Assembly (NCBI GenBank): GCA_022041995.1 | Contig: CP074381.1 | Span: forward strand, 3,224,001 to 3,288,000 | DNA length: 64,000 bases | Origin: Cupriavidus necator | Lineage (GTDB): Bacteria > Pseudomonadota > Gammaproteobacteria > Burkholderiales > Burkholderiaceae | Direction: 5' to 3' | Part shown: in pieces, positions 17,172 to 27,263 of the stretch | How positions within the stretch are numbered: the first letter of the stretch is position 1 | Layout of the letters: every line of letters starts with the position of its first letter | Made by a program: the position numbers and the translations under genes | Notes under the pieces: generated by a model | What the model saw: the letters and a program-made list of their open reading frames with translations, nothing else | What the model was told of the DNA's origin: nothing | Database searches by the model: none

Positions 17172-18509
17172 ATGATCGTCAAATCCCTCTTGCGCATCGC
17201 CGGTATCGACCCTGCGATTGCCTATGTCATACTCGGCAAAGGCTGGACGGTGCTGGCCGGCATAGCGTCGTTGGTGCTGGTGGCCAGGCACCTCACCGGT
17301 GTTGAGCAGGGTTTTTTCTACACCTTTGCCAGCCTGCTCGCCCTTCAGATCTTCTTTGAACTGGGCTTTGGCGGCGTCATCGCGCAGTTCGCCGCTCACG
17401 AGATGGCGCACCTCACCTGGCGCGGTCGACACATCTCGGGCGACGCGATTTGCCAAGCCCGGCTTTATTCCTTGCTTTGGCTGGCCGCACGGTGGTACGG
17501 ACTGATTGCGGTCCTGATGTTCCTCGTTGTGTTTCCGGCCGGAATCTGGTTTTTCAATGCGTCTCCCACCAGCGACCAGGTAAATTGGCTCAAGCCCTGG
17601 CTTGTGCTAGTGCTATGTTCCTGTGGCAATCTCGCCCTAAGCCCAATCATTTCCTTCTTCGAAGGATGCGGCCTTGTGGCGAAAGTCGCCAGGATGCGAC
17701 TCCTGCAGTCCATTGTTTCAAATGTGCTGGCTTGGACTGTCTTGTTACTGGGCGGCAGGCTGTGGACAACCGCCGCATCGGCCGCTGCGATGTTCGCGAT
17801 CGGTTTGATCTGGCTGTCCGTCAGCCTGCGGCCACTGCTTTCGGACATCATCGCCCACAAGAGATCCGCGCATATCATTTCCTGGCGGCAGGAAATCTGG
17901 CCGCTACAGTGGCGTATCGCCGTAAGCTGGTTGAGCGGGTATTTTGTTTTTCAAATCTTCAATCCTATTATCTTTCGCTTCCACGGCGCGGAGGCGGCCG
18001 GCCAAGTTGGCATGAGCATCGCAATCTGCAATACGCTTTCCGCTTTTGCTATGTCTTGGGTGGCTACCAAAGCACCTCGGTTCGGAGATTTCATAGCAAA
18101 GAAGAAATATGACGAGCTGGATGCGCTCTATAAAAGTGCCCTGCTCAAATCCTTCGTAATGCTGGTGATCGCGTCCATTGCATTGCTGGTCACCTTATAT
18201 GGCCTCTCGCGCCTGCATGTTGAGTTCGCCAACAGAATTTTGGAGCCAGTTCAATTCCTGCCGCTAATAGCCGCGATGCTGGCAAACCACATCATCTCTT
18301 CGCAGGCCACCTATGCCCGCGCACACAAGCAGGAGCCATATCTGGCGTATTCAGTCGTGATGGCCTGCCTGGTAGGCCCGGCCAGTTATTTGCTGGGCCG
18401 TTACTTCAGTGTATCAGCCATGTTCGGCGGCTACGCGACCATCTTGTGCCTTGTCGGCCTCGCCTATTCATCAAGAATAATTAAGCAGTTTCGCCTGCAT
18501 CGGATATAG
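17172..18509 (+). CDS. Second polysaccharide flippase (MOP superfamily, Wzx-like)
   Basis: 445-aa polytopic membrane protein with about 12 hydrophobic segments, typical of Wzx. Recognisable parts are GKGWTVLAGIASLVLVARHL in helix 1, GFFYTFASLLALQIFFELGF in helix 2, and the amphipathic cytoplasmic loop KKKYDELDALYKSALLKSF in the middle. It would translocate the lipid-linked O-unit. No clear ribosome site precedes ATG 17172. It follows wzz after a 256-nt gap that contains no convincing gene. Its codon use is more AT-rich than that of the first flippase at 12632, consistent with a separate origin. Confidence 0.78.
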   Translation: MIVKSLLRIAGIDPAIAYVILGKGWTVLAGIASLVLVARHLTGVEQGFFYTFASLLALQIFFELGFGGVIAQFAAHEMAHLTWRGRHISGDAICQARLYSLLWLAARWYGLIAVLMFLVVFPAGIWFFNASPTSDQVNWLKPWLVLVLCSCGNLALSPIISFFEGCGLVAKVARMRLLQSIVSNVLAWTVLLLGGRLWTTAASAAAMFAIGLIWLSVSLRPLLSDIIAHKRSAHIISWRQEIWPLQWRIAVSWLSGYFVFQIFNPIIFRFHGAEAAGQVGMSIAICNTLSAFAMSWVATKAPRFGDFIAKKKYDELDALYKSALLKSFVMLVIASIALLVTLYGLSRLHVEFANRILEPVQFLPLIAAMLANHIISSQATYARAHKQEPYLAYSVVMACLVGPASYLLGRYFSVSAMFGGYATILCLVGLAYSSRIIKQFRLHRI

Positions 18510-18581
18510 CCGTATGCCGACACTTTCCTGTACCTCGTGCGAAGCGCACAGCCGATCCTCTAAAAAACTAGCTCACGGTGG

Positions 18582-19514
18582 TTGATGATGGCGACATATC
18601 TGATTTTGGGTGGGGCTGGCTTTCTGGGCCTTAACTTGGCTAGGTCGCTGACCGGCAACGGCGCCCTCGTACATCTGGCCGACAGAAACTTCACCCTCCT
18701 TGAACGTGCCGGGATGGCAGGGAAAGTCAGCTTGTTAAGCACTTCATATGCCGACCGTGATCGAATCATCTCGTATATTGACGAACACGCCATTGATGTC
18801 GTCATCGATCTGGTCTCGGGCCTTCTCCCCGGAAGCTCGTTCGAAGCCTTCACGGCGGAACACGAAAATGTACTGCTGCCCGCAACGATCCTGGTCAAGG
18901 AATTGGCAGCACGCGGCATTCATTACATCTACTTTTCATCCGGCGGTGCCGTGTACGGAAACTCCGCCAACGAGAGCCTGGACGAGAACACCGAATGCGC
19001 GCCTATTAGCTACTATGGCCAGGCCAAACTGTTGATGGAAAACCAGATCAGGTTCTTCCATCGCAAGGAAGGATTGGAATACCTGATCCTGCGCCCTTCC
19101 AATCCTTATGGCCCACTTCAGGACCCGTCCAGGAAGCAGGGGTTTATTGCTACAGCCTTGCAGACAATGTTGACCTCCCAGAGGCTCGAAATTTGGGGAG
19201 ATGGGCATGTTATCCGGGACTATATTTACGTCGAGGACTTGACCAACGCTGTGGGCTCCCTCCTGCAAAACGGCATAAAGAATGAGACCGTTAACATAGG
19301 AAGTGGCAGCGGCACATCGTTGCGACAAGTCATTGCGGTACTCGAAACAGTGACCGGGAAATCGGCGGATGTTTCCTATGGCAAGGGCCGCGCCGTTGAT
19401 GTCCGCAAGGTCGTGCTTGATGTAACCAAATTGCACTCGCTCGTGGACTTTGCCCCCCGCGACATCGAAGCCGGCATCGAACAATACTATAAGAGCCTGA
19501 GCGAAAATCCATGA
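18582..19514 (+). CDS. NAD-dependent epimerase/dehydratase (extended SDR)
   Basis: 310-aa extended short-chain dehydrogenase acting on a nucleotide sugar. Seen: NAD-binding GGAGFLGLNLA at the N-terminus, FSSGGAVYG with the catalytic Ser region, YYGQAK giving the YxxxK pair, and the substrate-site text RPSNPYGP and GDGHVIRDYIYVEDL. This fits the GalE/UDP-GlcNAc 4-epimerase group, but the exact sugar is not deducible. Three starts are stacked (TTG 18582, ATG 18585, ATG 18588); the GGTGG just upstream favours 18588. The last four bases overlap the next gene's ATG. Confidence 0.82.
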   Translation: MMMATYLILGGAGFLGLNLARSLTGNGALVHLADRNFTLLERAGMAGKVSLLSTSYADRDRIISYIDEHAIDVVIDLVSGLLPGSSFEAFTAEHENVLLPATILVKELAARGIHYIYFSSGGAVYGNSANESLDENTECAPISYYGQAKLLMENQIRFFHRKEGLEYLILRPSNPYGPLQDPSRKQGFIATALQTMLTSQRLEIWGDGHVIRDYIYVEDLTNAVGSLLQNGIKNETVNIGSGSGTSLRQVIAVLETVTGKSADVSYGKGRAVDVRKVVLDVTKLHSLVDFAPRDIEAGIEQYYKSLSENP

Positions 19515-20467
19515 AGAGCAACGTTCTTGCAATCGCAATCCCAACGTACAACCGGCCCGAGATTCTGGAGGAGAATCTTCGACAGCTTCTCCCTGATCTG
19601 CTTGCCACCAATGTTCCGGTGTACATCTCCGATGACAGCACGAATGAGTCGACCGGACAGATAATCGAAGAACTGAGCAAGGAATATCCTTATTTCTATT
19701 ACACAAGGAATCAACCGGGCTTGGGGCATGATTACAACTGCATTAGCACGTTGCTTACCCCGAGCGAGAACTACGTCTGGTATCTCGGCGATTCTCTTCA
19801 AGTTGCCGAAGGGTATTTGCAGAAAGCACTAATGCTTGCGGAAACCGGTAGCTACGATTTTATCCTTGTCAATGCTCATTGCGGCGACGCTGCCGAGCGA
19901 AGCATTGAAGAGATGCATGATTTTCTGCTGGATCACGCATGGTATTTGACGATGACGGGCGCCACAATATACTCGCGCCGGGTCATCGACATCGCCTGCA
20001 ATAAAGACCTGGCTGCGCGCTTCAGGAATTTCCCGCAACTAGCTATTATCCTCGATTATTGCCGAAATCATCCGGCTGCCCGCGCCTACTGGATGGGCTC
20101 TCCCGGTCTTCGCACATCAAGCAAGAAGAGCAGCTACTGGTCCACCAAAGCAATCAATGTATTCGCACTCGACTGGATCAATCTCATCGACGGGTTTCCT
20201 GATTATCTATCGCGCAATGAGCGGGACAGCGTGATAAAATCTCATTCTCGCAACACCTACACATTCAAAATCGGGCATTTGCTGCGACTGCGAATGAATG
20301 GCGGCCTGGATTTTCAGAGAGCACGGCAATTCGCAGCCCAGTTAAGGCGTACATCATATACGCCATACTGGCTCCTGACAATGGTGGCGACACTGCCATT
20401 ACCTCTTTGCACTGTCATTATCAAGCTACTGGACTTCCGACAAGCCAGTCGATCAAGATCAAGTTAG
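19511..20467 (+). CDS. Glycosyltransferase family 2
   Basis: GT-A glycosyltransferase, 318 aa. Seen: AIPTYNRPEILEENLRQL at the N-terminus, the nucleotide-binding YISDDSTNES, and a central WYLGDSLQVAEGYLQ where the metal/substrate Asp of GT2 would lie. The C-terminal 60 or so residues are hydrophobic and basic, suggesting membrane association. ATGA overlap with the epimerase stop fixes the start and implies co-translation. It probably adds one sugar of the O-unit; donor and acceptor are unknown. Confidence 0.78.
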   Translation: MKSNVLAIAIPTYNRPEILEENLRQLLPDLLATNVPVYISDDSTNESTGQIIEELSKEYPYFYYTRNQPGLGHDYNCISTLLTPSENYVWYLGDSLQVAEGYLQKALMLAETGSYDFILVNAHCGDAAERSIEEMHDFLLDHAWYLTMTGATIYSRRVIDIACNKDLAARFRNFPQLAIILDYCRNHPAARAYWMGSPGLRTSSKKSSYWSTKAINVFALDWINLIDGFPDYLSRNERDSVIKSHSRNTYTFKIGHLLRLRMNGGLDFQRARQFAAQLRRTSYTPYWLLTMVATLPLPLCTVIIKLLDFRQASRSRSS

Positions 20468-20586
20468 CCTATCAACTTATACGCATAGCAAATGCCACAA
20501 CAATTTCGGTGTCGAAGCGATCGGCGTTATACGTCGAGGCGGATTCCTCAGATATACCGTTATTCTAGCCACCACCCGATAAAGCC

Positions 20587-21477
20587 ATGATCGCAGCCAT
20601 TGTTATTCTTTACAATCCTGACAGTCAATTACTAGACCGGTTGATCGAAAGCCTTGCGGGCCAGGCTGATGCTATCTACCTGATAGACAATACACCTGAC
20701 ATTTGGGAACGCCCGACATATCAGGAGAACAGACTCCTCAAGTATCATCCCCTCGGCGAGAACGTTGGCATCGCCAAGGCTCAGAATATCGGCATGGAGC
20801 TTGCCGCCAAGGACGGTGCCAACTGGTTCCTGCTGCTGGATCAGGATAGCGCTTTGTCCGAGGGCATGGTGCAGGGGCTACAGGCGGCGAGCCTCCAGCT
20901 TGAACAGCGTGGCGTCAAGGTAGCGGCCGTTGGACCGCTTTTCCTTGACGAGAAATCGGGCGTGTATGCCGATGCTGTGCGCCATGGCGCTCTGGGCGTA
21001 AAGAAGATTCGCCTGAACCCATCCTTAGCCAAAGAAGTGGAGACAGACTACATCATTGCTTCGGGTTCATTGATTCGTGCCGAAGCGCTCGCGGGGATCG
21101 GCGGGATGATGGAAGAGCTTTTTATTGATTGGGTGGATATTGAATGGGGGCTTCGCGCCAAGGCGATGGGATATAAGAGCTACATTATCCCGTCAATCGT
21201 GATGCGTCATAGCATCGGCGATACATATATCCGAGTGCTTGGACGAGAGATCAATCTGCACAATCAGATCAGAAATTACTATATAGTAAGAAACGCCGCT
21301 TATCTTTTAAGAAAGGGATATATGGGCTGGCGCTGGCAGGTGGCAACCTGCTTAAGGTTGCCAAAATACGTCGTGGTTTATTCGTGTTTTTCACCAGCCC
21401 GCCTGCATAACTTCTTCAGTTTGCTGCGCGCATGTATTGATGGGCTCACCGGTCGACTGGGCCCAGTCAAGCTTTAA
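20587..21477 (+). CDS. Rhamnosyltransferase-like GT2
   Basis: 296-aa inverting GT-A enzyme resembling the rhamnosyltransferase group. Seen: AIVILYNPDSQLLDRLIESL, IYLIDNTPDIWERPTY, the family motif GENVGIAKAQNIGMELA, LLLDQDSALSEGMV with the DxD-type metal site, and ELFIDWVDIEWGLRAKAMGY, which carries the acidic residues of the catalytic site. It fits the dTDP-L-rhamnose made by the rfb genes at 25-28 kb. A 119-nt gap precedes it. Its stop is immediately followed by the wzy ATG. Confidence 0.82.
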   Translation: MIAAIVILYNPDSQLLDRLIESLAGQADAIYLIDNTPDIWERPTYQENRLLKYHPLGENVGIAKAQNIGMELAAKDGANWFLLLDQDSALSEGMVQGLQAASLQLEQRGVKVAAVGPLFLDEKSGVYADAVRHGALGVKKIRLNPSLAKEVETDYIIASGSLIRAEALAGIGGMMEELFIDWVDIEWGLRAKAMGYKSYIIPSIVMRHSIGDTYIRVLGREINLHNQIRNYYIVRNAAYLLRKGYMGWRWQVATCLRLPKYVVVYSCFSPARLHNFFSLLRACIDGLTGRLGPVKL

Positions 21478-22532
21478 ATGCTTCCATACTATTTTCTGTT
21501 CGCTACGAGCGTTCTTTTGATCTCGGCATCGGCGATACGGCCGGAGCGCGAGAGGGTGGGCATCGACCCTATACTCTGGCCGATCCTTCTTGTAGCCCTG
21601 GCACTATTCGCAGGGCTCAGGGGTGCGGGCATCGATCGAGACTATGACAACTATGCCTCATGGTTTGATAGCCTTAGGAACGGCGCAGATTGGCTTGACT
21701 ATATTAAGGACCCGGCCTTCGTCCTGCTAGCCAGAGCAACTATAGTCACCGGCCTCCCGCCCAGCGTGTTATTCCTGATATTTGCGGTCTGCGCAGTCGC
21801 GTCCAAGTATGTCTTCGCCAAGGCTGCTGCACCGTCTACGACATGGCGGTGGCTATTCCTGCTGATTATTTGCCGCTTCTTTGTTGTCCACGACATGACG
21901 CAGATCCGGGCTGCGGTCGCCATCCCCTAGCTTCCCTGGCCATCATCAAGATCAGGGAGGACCATACAAAGTCCGCAATTCTGCTAGTGATTGTCGCCAC
22001 TATCTTCCACATCTCGGCTGGCCTCTATGCTCCTCTCCTCCTGCTCGTGAAGTGGAGACGATGGATACTTGGCCCAAGGCGATTATGGGTGATGGTACTA
22101 TGCGGGCTTCTTGCATTTGCATTGCAGGGCGTAATAATGGGGCTGCTTAGCGTTGTAGCGCCGGAGCGGCTCGCGCCGTACTTCGATGGCTCCTACGGAA
22201 CGGTTGCCGTTAGTTTTCTAAATATCAATTTTCTTTCCAAACTAGCTGTTTTTCTTTACCTGACAGGATTTGCCTGGCAGCGACTCAGTGAGTGGAATCG
22301 TGTCGTGCTGCTCATGGTCACCATTGGCATAACAATTCAGATTACGTTCCTCTGGAACGACGCAATCGCACTGAGAGGCGCGGAGCTATTCGGGTTGTTC
22401 GATATGGTGATGTACATGATTCCGATTACATTGCTGGCGCGGTCCGAAAAATATCTCTATGCCATGGCGATAGCCATGATGATGGGTATTTTCTACTTCT
22501 CCTCCCTTCGGCTAGTCGGTCCTTATTTCTAG
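21478..22532 (+). CDS. wzy: O-antigen polymerase (Wzy, EpsG-like), frameshifted as read
   Basis: Polytopic membrane protein of about 351 aa once repaired. The N-terminal part holds the EpsG/Wzy motif GLRGAGIDRDYDNYASWFDS and CRFFVVHDMTQIRAAVAIP. A stop then occurs at 21928, and the next frame continues with LASLAIIKIRE and HISAGLYAPLLLL. Adding one C to the run 21924-21927 reads IRAAVAIPLASLAII without a stop. EpsG-type polymerases join O-units in the periplasm. The ATG at 21478 follows the previous TAA directly. Ends at a bidirectional terminator. Confidence 0.75.
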
Positions 22533-22552
22533 ATGAGACGCCAAGAAAAAAT

Positions 22553-22602
22553 AGCCCTTGGAGGAAGGTGTCTGACAAACCTTCCATCCAAGGGCTGTTT
22601 TT
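22553..22602. terminator. Strong bidirectional terminator between wzy and the WecA-like gene
   Basis: An AGCCCTTGGA arm pairs with TCCAAGGGCT, continued by GGAAGGT and ACCTTCC around a GTCTGACAA loop. A T-run (GTTTTT) follows on the + strand, and a poly-A (AAAAAAT) precedes the stem, giving a U-run on the - strand. It sits in the 136-nt gap between two convergent genes. Confidence 0.92.
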
Positions 22603-22668
22603 ACAGTCTTACAGGTTGCCAAGCCGCATCGCACTGATGCGACCGGCGGCGCCGGGACCCTGCTATTT

Positions 22669-23762
22669 CTATTTCTTGACGATCATCCAGCGCGGCGACT
22701 GGAAACGGACTATCCGCCAGTACAACCATACGTAAGACACGATAAAGACTGCCACGAAGCACAGCAGAATAATCTTATTGTTCCAGAACAGAGTTGCGGG
22801 CAATACGGCTAGCAGGCTAAGCATCCACAAGTAGGGAGATGTCATCGAATTGCGCCGCAAGCGATGGCGCGCGTCCTTGCTTCCTACGGCCCATCGCATG
22901 AGGCGCTTGTAGATAAGGGTATGCAGATGGACGCCATCGGGATAGCCCGCAGGCACCCCCTTTAAGACACGCCGCCGGTAGATAGAAAAGAGCGTTTCAA
23001 ATATCGGATAGATCACCATCAGTACGGGATACCAAGCCGAAACTTGCGGATTTCTCAGTACAAGAAGGATGCCGCACTCCGCGAGCATGAAACCAATGAA
23101 ATATGCGCCGCCGTCACCAAGGAAGATATGGCCTGCTGGAAAATTCCAAATGAAGAATCCAAGAATTGCCCCAACCATGGCAAACGCTACCGTCAAAATC
23201 AGGGTATCGCCGACTTGGAATGAAACATAAGCTAGCGAAACGAACATCATCATGGCGACCATTGAAGCCAGGCCGTTGAAACCATCAATGATATTGACCG
23301 CATTGGCCAGCCCTGCGACTGCCAGCGTGGTGATGATGGGGGAAACCAGCGGAATCGCCAGCGCCGCATCCGGCCAAGGTAGATCGATGCGGACGATCTT
23401 TGCATTGAGGAGATAAACCGCCAAGAGCGCGGATATCATCGTAGCGATGAGTCGTTCGCGCGGCGTCACACGCTTCGTGAGGTCCTCGACGAAGCCCGCA
23501 AGAAATGCTGGCAACGCACAACCCATCAAGATCAGGAACGGATAGCCAACCAGTCTGGGATCGCGAATCGACGCCAACAGCGCACCGCCCCACAGAGCGA
23601 GCACAATGCCCATTCCCCGATCCTGGGCACCGGCCGGGCGTGAAATTTCTGTACCCCCTTCAAATCCCAGTCAGCGGTCAGATGCGAATGCAGGCTCGAA
23701 TAGTGGATGACCAGCAGTGTGATGACGAACGACAACAAAAAAGCAACCGAAAGTGTGAGCAT
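22669..23762 (-). CDS. WecA/MraY-family polyprenyl-phosphate GlcNAc-1-P transferase, frameshifted as read
   Basis: Polytopic initiating transferase (PNPT family) moving an N-acetylhexosamine-1-P onto undecaprenyl phosphate. About 364 aa after repair. Seen: N-terminal helix and HARPVPRIG loop; the Mg-binding GFVEDL; GLANAVNIIDGFNGLASM, the family hallmark; IFLGDGGAYFIGF; and the cytoplasmic HLHTLIYKRL (His motif). The first 51 residues are in a different frame from the rest; adding one C to the run at 23615-23618 restores PRIGGMGIVLALWGG. This is a second priming enzyme, unrelated to the WcaJ-type one at 10177. Confidence 0.85.
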
Positions 23763-23788
23763 AGGATAAGACGATTCGTCGCCGTCCT

Positions 23789-24616
23789 CTATTTGTCGAG
23801 GAGATGCATGGTCAATCGTGACACGGTTGCGCGGTTCAAAGCCGCGCGCTCTCTATCGCAGAACCACCCAAAACGATTGAAATATAGAATAGCCGACCGT
23901 AGGTGCTCTTTTAGCAATCGGAACGAACGATACGAGCCTTGCCCATGCTCGTGTATCACCTCTGCACGTGGCTCCAATGTCAGGACGCCGACTTTCGCCG
24001 CGCGCCGGCAGATATCGACATCTTCCAGGTACATGAAGTAACGGGGATCGAAGCCTTTCAGCGCGAGGAATGTTTCACTTCGAAAGGCCAGGAATGCCCC
24101 AGAAAGGCTGTTAACTTCCAGCACCTTGTCATAGGAAAACTTGCGCAGTTCGTAGAGGGCATCGGCCCGGGCATACATGAAAGCAGGGGCAAACCGCCTG
24201 GCAAAGAGATTCCACGGAGTCGGCAACAGCTTGCAGGAATGGTAGAGGTCGCCTTCCGGAGAAACGATCCGCGGACCGGCCACGACGACGTCAGGCCGAC
24301 CAAGGATAAAGCTGGCCAGCGTAGAGACACAGTCAGCTTTGGCGACAATATCGGGATTGACTACGAAATGGACAAGCGATCGGAGCGCTGCGATATGCGG
24401 CAGTGCCAAGTTGTGACCTCGCCCGAAACCGATGTTGTCGGGCGCATCAATGATTTGCACACTGTCAGACGCAAATTGCGCGTAACGCCCCTTCACTTCG
24501 GAATTATCGATCAGGAAAATTCGCATTGCCGCGTCCCTTTGCAGGGAACTGAGGCAAGCCCGTACCTGTTCGACGGGACTGTTGTACAGGACGATGGATG
24601 CGGAAATGGTCTGCAT
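23789..24616 (-). CDS. Rhamnosyltransferase-like GT2
   Basis: 275-aa GT-A glycosyltransferase of the WbbL-like group. Seen: SASIVLYNSPVEQVRACL, FLIDNSEVKGRY, DNIGFGRGHNLALPHIA, HFVVNPDIVAKADC with the metal-site Asp, SGAFLAFRSETFLALKGFD, and MYLEDVDICRRAAKVG with the catalytic acidic cluster. WbbL attaches L-rhamnose to GlcNAc-PP-undecaprenol, which would follow directly from the WecA-like product encoded 26 nt downstream. I chose ATG 24616; the frame extends to 24694 but without family similarity. About 295 nt to the rfb operon contains no evident gene. Confidence 0.82.
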   Translation of the reverse strand: MQTISASIVLYNSPVEQVRACLSSLQRDAAMRIFLIDNSEVKGRYAQFASDSVQIIDAPDNIGFGRGHNLALPHIAALRSLVHFVVNPDIVAKADCVSTLASFILGRPDVVVAGPRIVSPEGDLYHSCKLLPTPWNLFARRFAPAFMYARADALYELRKFSYDKVLEVNSLSGAFLAFRSETFLALKGFDPRYFMYLEDVDICRRAAKVGVLTLEPRAEVIHEHGQGSYRSFRLLKEHLRSAILYFNRFGWFCDRERAALNRATVSRLTMHLLDK

Positions 24617-24911
24617 TGAATTCCAAGAATCTCGGATCAAGCCGTGGCTCGCTAAATCGAGCTGAGCGCTATGATGCATGCTCCGGACTCGCATACGAGT
24701 AACCGGACTTCGCCGACAAAGAATGCGTCGTACCAGTTGCCCCGTTACTTTACCTTAGCAGCACGTAACGAAAGGACTCTTAAGCACACCGATTTCGTCG
24801 GAGCAAGGGCTCTCTCATGACTCAGACCCACGGACGGGCTGACTCGCTCTATCGGGGCATGTAGGCGTCCAGCCTTGCCGCCTATGCCCGTAGCACGTTG
24901 AATTCGGTACG

Positions 24912-25463
24912 CTAGTCAAAGAGTTCCGCATCGGCAAGTTTGTTGGCGGCAGCATCCTTTGCTGCCAAGATAGGGGGGTCCTGAATTGGCCAGGCTATGC
25001 CAACATCGGCATCATTCCAGGTCAAGCTGCGCTCATGCGCTGGGTACCAGTAATCTGTCGTCTTGTAGAGAAATTCCGCGTACTCGGACAGGACAACGAA
25101 TCCATGAGCGAACCCTTCCGGCACCCAGAACTGCCTCTTGTTCTCTGCCGACAGCGTTGCGCCAACCCATTTGCCGAAGGTTGGGGAACTCTTACGTAAA
25201 TCCACGGCAACGTCGAACACCTCGCCAATCACCACGCGCACCAGCTTTCCCTGCGGATGCTGGATTTGGTAGTGCAGGCCTCGCAAAACATTGCGAGCGG
25301 AGCGCGAGTGGTTATCCTGCACGAACGTCCGCTTCACACCTGTCGAAGCCTCAAAGTGCTGAGCGTTGAAACTTTCGAAGAAAAACCCGCGGTCATCACC
25401 AAACACCTTGGGTTCGATGATCAACACTTCTGGAATATCTGTTTGAATGACGTTCAAGCTCAT
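24912..25463 (-). CDS. rfbC: dTDP-4-dehydrorhamnose 3,5-epimerase
   Basis: Third enzyme of dTDP-L-rhamnose synthesis, epimerising C3 and C5 of dTDP-4-keto-6-deoxyglucose. 183 aa, the normal cupin size. Seen: [37 protein letters not shown] with the catalytic His, [18 protein letters not shown], and the substrate-site [16 protein letters not shown]. Overlaps rfbA by 4 nt (ATGA). Last gene of rfbBDAC. Confidence 0.96.
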   Translation of the reverse strand: MSLNVIQTDIPEVLIIEPKVFGDDRGFFFESFNAQHFEASTGVKRTFVQDNHSRSARNVLRGLHYQIQHPQGKLVRVVIGEVFDVAVDLRKSSPTFGKWVGATLSAENKRQFWVPEGFAHGFVVLSEYAEFLYKTTDYWYPAHERSLTWNDADVGIAWPIQDPPILAAKDAAANKLADAELFD

Positions 25464-26338
25464 TTGATCGCTTCCGAAGTGATCTGCTGCAGGTATTTAC
25501 CATAACCATTCTTGGACAGCGGCTTCGCCAATTCTGCCACCTGCTCGGCATTGATCCATTTGCTACGATACGCGATCTCTTCCGGGCAGGCCACCATCAG
25601 CCCCTGCCGGTTCTGTAGCGTGGCAATAAAGGCGGCTGCCTCGAGCAGCGAGTCATGTGTACCGGTATCAAGCCACGCATAACCACGCCCCATGATCTCC
25701 ACGTCGAGCTGAGCCATCTCCAGATAGCGTTTGTTGACGTCGGTAATCTCGAGTTCGCCGCGGGCTGACGGCTTGATGTCTGCCGCAATATCGCAGACCT
25801 GTCGATCATAAAAATAAAGTCCGGTAACCGCGTAGTTCGAACGCGGCTTCAACGGTTTTTCGTCAAGCGACAGCGCCCGAAAATTTTCATCGAACTCCAC
25901 CACTCCATAGCGCTCCGGATCCTGCACGTGATACGCGAATACCGTGGCGCCCTCCTGCTGACTCGCGGCGCGGCCTAGCTGTGCGACCAGATCGTGACCA
26001 TGGAAAATGTTGTCGCCCAGGATCAAAGTGGACGGATCATTGCCGATAAAATCCCGGCCGATAATGAAAGCCTGCGCCAGGCCGTCCGGAGAAGGCTGCA
26101 CGGCGTACTGCAGATTGATACCCCATTTGCTGCCGTCGCCGAGCATTTCAACGAAGCGCGGTGTATCTTCCGGGGTTGAGATGATCAGGATGTCCCGAAT
26201 CCCTGCCAGCATCAGCGTCGACAAGGGATAGTAAATCATCGGCTTGTCATAAACCGGCAGCAGTTGCTTCGATACCGATCGGGTGATCGGATAGAGGCGA
26301 GTGCCGGAGCCTCCGGCAAGGATGATGCCTTTACGCAT
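25460..26338 (-). CDS. rfbA: Glucose-1-phosphate thymidylyltransferase
   Basis: Makes dTDP-glucose from Glc-1-P and dTTP, the first committed step of dTDP-rhamnose synthesis. 292 aa. Seen: [20 protein letters not shown] nucleotide-binding loop, [26 protein letters not shown] with the metal-binding Asp, [27 protein letters not shown], and [17 protein letters not shown]. It is 10 nt downstream of rfbD and overlaps rfbC by 4 nt. Confidence 0.96.
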   Translation of the reverse strand: MRKGIILAGGSGTRLYPITRSVSKQLLPVYDKPMIYYPLSTLMLAGIRDILIISTPEDTPRFVEMLGDGSKWGINLQYAVQPSPDGLAQAFIIGRDFIGNDPSTLILGDNIFHGHDLVAQLGRAASQQEGATVFAYHVQDPERYGVVEFDENFRALSLDEKPLKPRSNYAVTGLYFYDRQVCDIAADIKPSARGELEITDVNKRYLEMAQLDVEIMGRGYAWLDTGTHDSLLEAAAFIATLQNRQGLMVACPEEIAYRSKWINAEQVAELAKPLSKNGYGKYLQQITSEAIK

Positions 26339-26348
26339 AGTGTCTAGC

Positions 26349-27263
26349 TCAGGAAAAGATCTGGTCCAGCAGGTGATGGATACCTTGCCGCCAGTCCGGC
26401 AGGTAAATGCCGAAGGTCTGACGCAGTTTGCTCGTGTCCAGGCGAGAGTTCGCAGGACGCGGCGCAGGCAGCGGGTATGCTGTAGCGGGAATTGCTTCGA
26501 TGCGGGCCGGGTCCACCTTCAGCTCAATGCCTTTGGTGGCGGCATAGCGCAACACTTCGCTGGCATAGCCATGCCAAGTAGTCTCGCCGGCAGCGGCCAG
26601 ATGGTAGGTGCCGGCCGCGAAGGCCCGCCGGTCGCCAGATAGCCAGTGCCGCGCAATAACCTGGGCGGTCACATCGGCAATCAATGCTGCCGTGGTCGGC
26701 GAACCAAACTGGTCCGCAATCACCCGCAGGCTGTTGCGTTCACGACCGAGCCTCAGCATGGTCTTGGCAAAATTGCCGCCATGCTCACCGGCTACCCAAC
26801 ACGTACGGAAGATAAGGTGCGGCCCGCCGACTGCCGCGATGGCTTGTTCGCCGGCAAGCTTGCTTTTGCCATACACCGATTGGGGGTTCACCGCATCGGT
26901 TTCGACATAGGCGACTGCCTTGGTGCCGTCAAAGACATAGTCGGTCGAGTAATGCACCAACAGGCTGCCGAGTGCCTTTGCTTCTTCCGCCAGGATGCGT
27001 GCAGCCGTGGCATTGATCGTGTATGCGAGTTCGGTTTCTGTCTCAGCCTTGTCGACCGCCGTATAAGCCGCTGGGTTGACAATGACATCAGGCCGGTACT
27101 CGCGCACCACGCGACGGATATCATCCGGGCGCGACAAATCACAGCTCGAACGATCGAGCGCTATGACGTTGCCGAGCGGTGCCAGGCTACGGCGCAACTC
27201 GAAGCCGACCTGGCCATTGCTGCCGGTAACGAGGAAGGTAGGAACGCCGGCGTCAGGCTGCAT
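26349..27263 (-). CDS. rfbD: dTDP-4-dehydrorhamnose reductase
   Basis: Final enzyme of dTDP-L-rhamnose synthesis, an NAD(P)H-dependent SDR. 304 aa. Seen: [17 protein letters not shown] at the dinucleotide site, [25 protein letters not shown], the YGKSK catalytic Tyr/Lys pair, and [19 protein letters not shown]. Overlaps the end of rfbB by 11 nt, consistent with translational coupling. Confidence 0.96.
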   Translation of the reverse strand: MQPDAGVPTFLVTGSNGQVGFELRRSLAPLGNVIALDRSSCDLSRPDDIRRVVREYRPDVIVNPAAYTAVDKAETETELAYTINATAARILAEEAKALGSLLVHYSTDYVFDGTKAVAYVETDAVNPQSVYGKSKLAGEQAIAAVGGPHLIFRTCWVAGEHGGNFAKTMLRLGRERNSLRVIADQFGSPTTAALIADVTAQVIARHWLSGDRRAFAAGTYHLAAAGETTWHGYASEVLRYAATKGIELKVDPARIEAIPATAYPLPAPRPANSRLDTSKLRQTFGIYLPDWRQGIHHLLDQIFS

